The notes under the pieces: model-generated
What the model saw: the letters and a program-made list of their open reading frames with translations, nothing else
Told to the model about the DNA's origin: nothing
The model's database searches: none
Source: JAQBGV01 sp032128395
GTDB taxonomy: Bacteria > Planctomycetota > UBA8108 > UBA1146
Direction: 5' to 3'
Length of the DNA: 34,076 nt
Assembly (NCBI GenBank): GCA_032128395.1
Contig: JAQBGV010000024.1
Coordinates: 1 to 34,076 of the forward strand
In this document: positions 31,488-34,076 of the stretch, piece after piece
Numbering within the stretch: the stretch's first letter is position 1
Layout: the number at the start of each line of letters is the position of its first letter
Program-made: the position numbers and the translations under genes

Positions 31488-33775
31488 TGGCGATGCGGCT
31501 GCCGACGATACGATGTTCATCCGGTCTCCTCCTGGGGATCTTCGCGGCTGGTCTATTCTCTGCGACGGCCCCCGGATTTGCCGACGAGGGAGAGTCGGGC
31601 ACCCTGCTGCTGACCGGGGATCGCCAGTACGAAGGGGTCTGGTTCCCGCGAAGGATCGACGGGGAAATCCTCTGGCGACCCGATTTTCTCGACGCAGCAG
31701 TCCCGTTCCCAGCCGACATCGCCCGCTCGATCACGTTTCCCGAACGAAATGGGGTTTTCTCCACGGGATCCTGCTCGGTGTTGTTCCATGACGAAGATCG
31801 GATCAGTGCGGAGGTGGTGAGGATCGACGAGGAGACGGTGCAACTCGAAAGTGCGCTGCTCGGCGGTCTCATCGATTTGCCGAGGAGCGTGGTTCGGCGA
31901 ATCGAATGGCGAGAAGCGGCCCCAGGGTACCTCGGGCCCGGTCGACCGGACGAGTGGGGCGTACTCGACGCCGGATCGAGCACCGGCGAATGGACGATCG
32001 GAACCGGAGGACTCTCCACCTCTACCCCGGGAGCCGAGCTCTGGAAAGACCTCGGTCTTCGTGCGCCGAGCAAGATTTCGATGCGGCTGATCGGGACCGG
32101 AGCCGATGCCGGGTTTCGGATCGTCCTCGGGGCCCCCGGCATCATCCCTCTCCTCTCCGATGGGCTGTTCATCGAGACGTGGGGGGACCGGATCGTCGTC
32201 TATCGTGAGCTCGACGCGACGATCGAGTTCCAGGTCATCGAGCGTTTCCGTGTACGCGCCGACATCACCGTCGAGTGGGACCCGCGGCTGCGGCTCTGCC
32301 GGTTCGTCGATGAAGAGAAGACTCTGGCGACGGTCGCACTCGGCGAACATGTAGGGGACGGCCTCTACATCCAGAACCTCGGGGAAGGCCTGATCTTTCC
32401 CCGGGTCGAGATCACACGTCTCGCCGGACTCGACGGCCCCGAGATCCATGCGACCGGCGAGCTCGACGGGAACGACGTCGTCGGCCTCGAGGATGGAGTG
32501 GTCCGAACCCGCGACGGAGCGAACGTTCCACTGACCGAAGTCGCCGGGATCACATTCCCCGCGCGCGCAGTGGAACGAGATCCCACAAGGGATGGGCAAG
32601 GCTCGCGGGAGGGTACGCCGGTCCGTTTCACGTTCCGTGATTCGAGTGAGCTCCATGCGCGGTTCCGCCGCTTCTCCGAGCGCGGAATCGAAGCGAACCT
32701 CGAGAACGGCGGCGGCGAGGTCGTGATCACTCCCAGCGATCTGCAACGGATCGAATTCATGGGGGAGTCGTCGGAACGCCCGCGCCCCGCCCGGCACCGT
32801 CTGATCGGCGCCGGTCCTCCCCGGGTGGGGACTTGTCACGGCTTCGACCCGAAGAGCGGGGATCTCCTCTGGAGTCCGGATGGGAGCGAGCGATCCGCCC
32901 CGTTCGCGGGCGACTTCGACGGTACGGTCGTCTTCGCCCAGGAGTCGGAGTACTTCATCGGCCGGATCCGCGCCCCGCACGACCTCCATCTGCGCGACGG
33001 GGATCGCATCCCGGTCGCGATCGCCCGCATCGACGATGAGACCCTGAGAGCGGTCTCGCCTTTCGGGGGTGAATTCGAGATTCCGGCAAATGAGGTGCGC
33101 GCGCTCGAACTCGACCCTCGCAGCTTGGCACGCGTCCTCCCCGAGCCGAAAATTCCCGACGAGCGCCCTTCGCGAGTACGCCGCGGTCGGATGATCATCC
33201 GGGGGGAGAGCGGCGTCCCGACCCGAGGGAAGGACGAGATCGACGAGGAGCGCCGAGCGCGCATCCTGTCACTTCCGCGGGTCCAACTGCAGCGCCCGCC
33301 CTCTCATCTGCTCATCGGTCGAAACGGAGACCTGCTCCGGGGAAACCTGCTCGCGATCGATGACACCTCGATTCGGTTCGAGGTACACCTCCGGGAGCTG
33401 TCGATCTCAGTCGAGGATGTGGCGGGAGTGATCCGCCTCGATCCCCCAGCCGTGGCTGGTGCGGAGACGGCGACGGGCGATCGAGGCGAAGAGGTGCCCC
33501 TCGCGGAGGATCCGTTCGCATCGGCGAAGACGGTCCAATTGGTCCTCAACGATCGGATGCGCGTCAGAGCGAGGGTCGAGCGATGGGATGCCGACGGGAT
33601 CGTCGCAACGACGAGATGGCTCGGTCGGATCGAGGTCAAGATCGCGGACCTCGAGCAGATCGTGATCGGCGAGAGTGCTCGCAGCCGCCTCTCGGCTCGG
33701 TTTCACGGGTGGCAGCTGAAGGCGATGCCGGAGCCGGCGGATCCGCCGCCTCCAGTGGCGCCAGGCGGGGGATAG
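31487..33775 (+). CDS. Exported multi-domain protein with repeated small beta-barrel units
   Basis: A 762-residue protein with a signal peptide (SSGLLLGIFAAGLFSATAPGFA, cleavage likely before DEG). At least five repeats follow the pattern [LV]-x-x-x-D-x-[LI]-x-[AG]-x-[VL]-x-x-[IFW]-D-[DE]-x-x-[LIV], then beta hairpin, then [IV]-P-x-x-[VE]-[VA]-x-x-[IL]-x-[FLW]. They lie near residues 97-145, 382-425, 500-542, 606-650 and 685-727; IDEETVQLESALLGG and IDDETLRAVSPFGGE are clear examples. They look like small SH3- or Sm-like barrels common in exported planctomycete proteins. Residues about 188-300 resemble a concanavalin-like sandwich. Function is unknown; carbohydrate or protein binding is possible. 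ATG 31487 shares its A with the previous stop (TGATG); GTG 31484 is an alternative. It is the last gene of the operon. Confidence 0.8.
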   Translation: MAMRLPTIRCSSGLLLGIFAAGLFSATAPGFADEGESGTLLLTGDRQYEGVWFPRRIDGEILWRPDFLDAAVPFPADIARSITFPERNGVFSTGSCSVLFHDEDRISAEVVRIDEETVQLESALLGGLIDLPRSVVRRIEWREAAPGYLGPGRPDEWGVLDAGSSTGEWTIGTGGLSTSTPGAELWKDLGLRAPSKISMRLIGTGADAGFRIVLGAPGIIPLLSDGLFIETWGDRIVVYRELDATIEFQVIERFRVRADITVEWDPRLRLCRFVDEEKTLATVALGEHVGDGLYIQNLGEGLIFPRVEITRLAGLDGPEIHATGELDGNDVVGLEDGVVRTRDGANVPLTEVAGITFPARAVERDPTRDGQGSREGTPVRFTFRDSSELHARFRRFSERGIEANLENGGGEVVITPSDLQRIEFMGESSERPRPARHRLIGAGPPRVGTCHGFDPKSGDLLWSPDGSERSAPFAGDFDGTVVFAQESEYFIGRIRAPHDLHLRDGDRIPVAIARIDDETLRAVSPFGGEFEIPANEVRALELDPRSLARVLPEPKIPDERPSRVRRGRMIIRGESGVPTRGKDEIDEERRARILSLPRVQLQRPPSHLLIGRNGDLLRGNLLAIDDTSIRFEVHLRELSISVEDVAGVIRLDPPAVAGAETATGDRGEEVPLAEDPFASAKTVQLVLNDRMRVRARVERWDADGIVATTRWLGRIEVKIADLEQIVIGESARSRLSARFHGWQLKAMPEPADPPPPVAPGGG

Positions 33776-33789
33776 CGCGGGGCCTGTCC

Positions 33790-33813
33790 GCCAGTCCAAA
33801 TGATGGGACTGGC
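33790..33813 (+). terminator. Hairpin at the end of the MoxR/vWA operon
   Basis: An 8-bp perfect stem, GCCAGTCC with GGACTGGC, around an 8-base loop AAATGATG, starting 15 bases after the last stop codon. No U-tract. Because the right arm is also the start of a REP-like unit, the hairpin may be a repeat-derived terminator. Confidence 0.5.
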
Positions 33814-33840
33814 TCGGCGCGCAGCGCTGCTGCCTGTCCC
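33804..33840 (-). repeat. REP-like palindrome, copy 4 (inverted)
   Basis: On the plus strand the unit starts TGGGACTGGCTC, has a core with the palindrome CAGCGCTG, and ends TGCCTGTCCC. Its reverse complement begins GGGACAGGCA and ends GAGCCAGTCCCA, matching the 5' and 3' arms of copies 2, 3 and 5. The arms pair as GGGAC/GTCCC, then a T-T mismatch, then GGC/GCC. Confidence 0.65.
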
Positions 33841-33941
33841 GGACGCTCGCCCGCTGATCCACAGGGGCTCAACCCGATTCTCGTCCGCCGCAGTCTCGTT
33901 CTTGCGATCTGCCCGCGGTTATCGTCTTTCGTCGGAGGCCC

Positions 33942-33979
33942 GGAACAGGCATCCGCGCTTCGCGCTGAGCCGGTCCCCA
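33942..33979 (+). repeat. REP-like palindrome, copy 5
   Basis: The 5' arm is GGAACAGGCA, then a GCGCTTCGCGC core, and the 3' arm is TGAGCCGGTCCCCA. The order and spacing match copies 2 and 3, with a few substitutions. The 3' arm shares TGAGCCGGTCCCC with the terminator at 18309-18352. Confidence 0.6.
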
Positions 33980-33986
33980 ACTCGGA

Positions 33987-34076
33987 TCAGTTCTGCACGT
34001 GTGTCGCTGCGTCCCCCTTCAGGGCGCCGTCCGCATCGATCCACGAGTCGAGGACGATTCCGATGCTCGGGTCCGG
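33987..34076 (-). CDS. 3' end of a converging gene (partial, unidentified)
   Basis: On the minus strand an open frame enters from the right edge and stops at 33989-33987 (TGA in that strand). The 29 visible residues begin PDPSIGIVLDSWIDADG and end DAATHVQN. About nine in ten codons end in G or C, like the real genes of this window, and it stops just before the palindromic spacer, as expected for a gene converging on the operon. The fragment is too short to assign. Confidence 0.4.
   Translation of the reverse strand, partial: PDPSIGIVLDSWIDADGALKGDAATHVQN

Larger units (their letters stand above)
33776..33986 (+). other. Intergenic region with palindromic repeats at the operon end
   Basis: A 211-base gap after the operon. 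GCCAGTCC (33790-33797) pairs with GGACTGGC (33806-33813), which can act as a terminator and overlaps REP-like copy 4 (33804-33840). Copy 5 lies at 33942-33979. The stretch between them (33841-33941) shows no recognisable element. Confidence 0.5.

Overview
The window is about 34 kb of GC-rich DNA with almost wall-to-wall coding on the plus strand. Strongly GC-ending codons, GTG and TTG starts, and ATGA or GTGA stop/start overlaps are frequent. The gene content points to a planctomycete (Planctomycetota) or a close environmental relative. The signs are a TPR-secretin with ExbB and two ExbD proteins, a MoxR/DUF58/BatA/vWA operon extended by large planctomycete-style unknown proteins, a TMTC-like O-glycosylation protein, and an NHL-repeat lipoprotein. 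No phage, plasmid, CRISPR array or complete insertion sequence is visible.

Layout. Positions 1-4820 hold the end of a TPR protein, an ExbB/TolQ-type proton channel, two ExbD-type partners and a large secretin-like lipoprotein, which look like an energised envelope system. Positions 4817-5000 are non-coding and unusually rich in hairpins. Positions 5065-13039 are a tight run of five genes: HAD hydrolase, polyprenyl-phosphate-sugar-type GT2, GT4 glycosyltransferase, TMTC-like membrane/TPR protein and a membrane-fused spermidine-synthase-like protein. This looks like a surface glycosylation cluster. Positions 13109-14122 carry rplM-rpsI behind a near-consensus sigma-70 promoter. Positions 14123-15109 hold a STAS-domain protein flanked by REP-like palindromes. 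Positions 15110-18265 encode a 1051-residue lipoprotein with 12 NHL-like blade motifs, followed by a 20-bp terminator hairpin and tRNA-Leu(CAA).

Positions 18643-33775 hold a SIMPL-domain protein and then a probable operon. In order it encodes a MoxR ATPase, a DUF58 protein, a BatA-like vWA membrane protein, a vWA/GATase1-like membrane protein, a large membrane protein interrupted by an in-frame TGA, a protein with LTxxQ-like motifs, a terpenoid-cyclase-fold protein and an exported protein with repeated small beta domains. The last 300 bases hold two more REP-like palindromes and probably the 3' end of a converging gene.

Main points for a second look. (1) An in-frame UGA at 28605 splits what appears to be a single gene of about 1173 codons and is followed by a strong stem-loop. 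It could be a nonsense mutation, a sequencing error, stop readthrough or, less likely, selenocysteine insertion. (2) A dispersed REP-like palindrome family has at least five copies, and one strong terminator resembles it. (3) A hairpin-dense intergenic region at 4817-5000 may be a structured RNA. (4) The extended MoxR/vWA operon and the GT2/GT4/TMTC cluster are candidate under-described systems.
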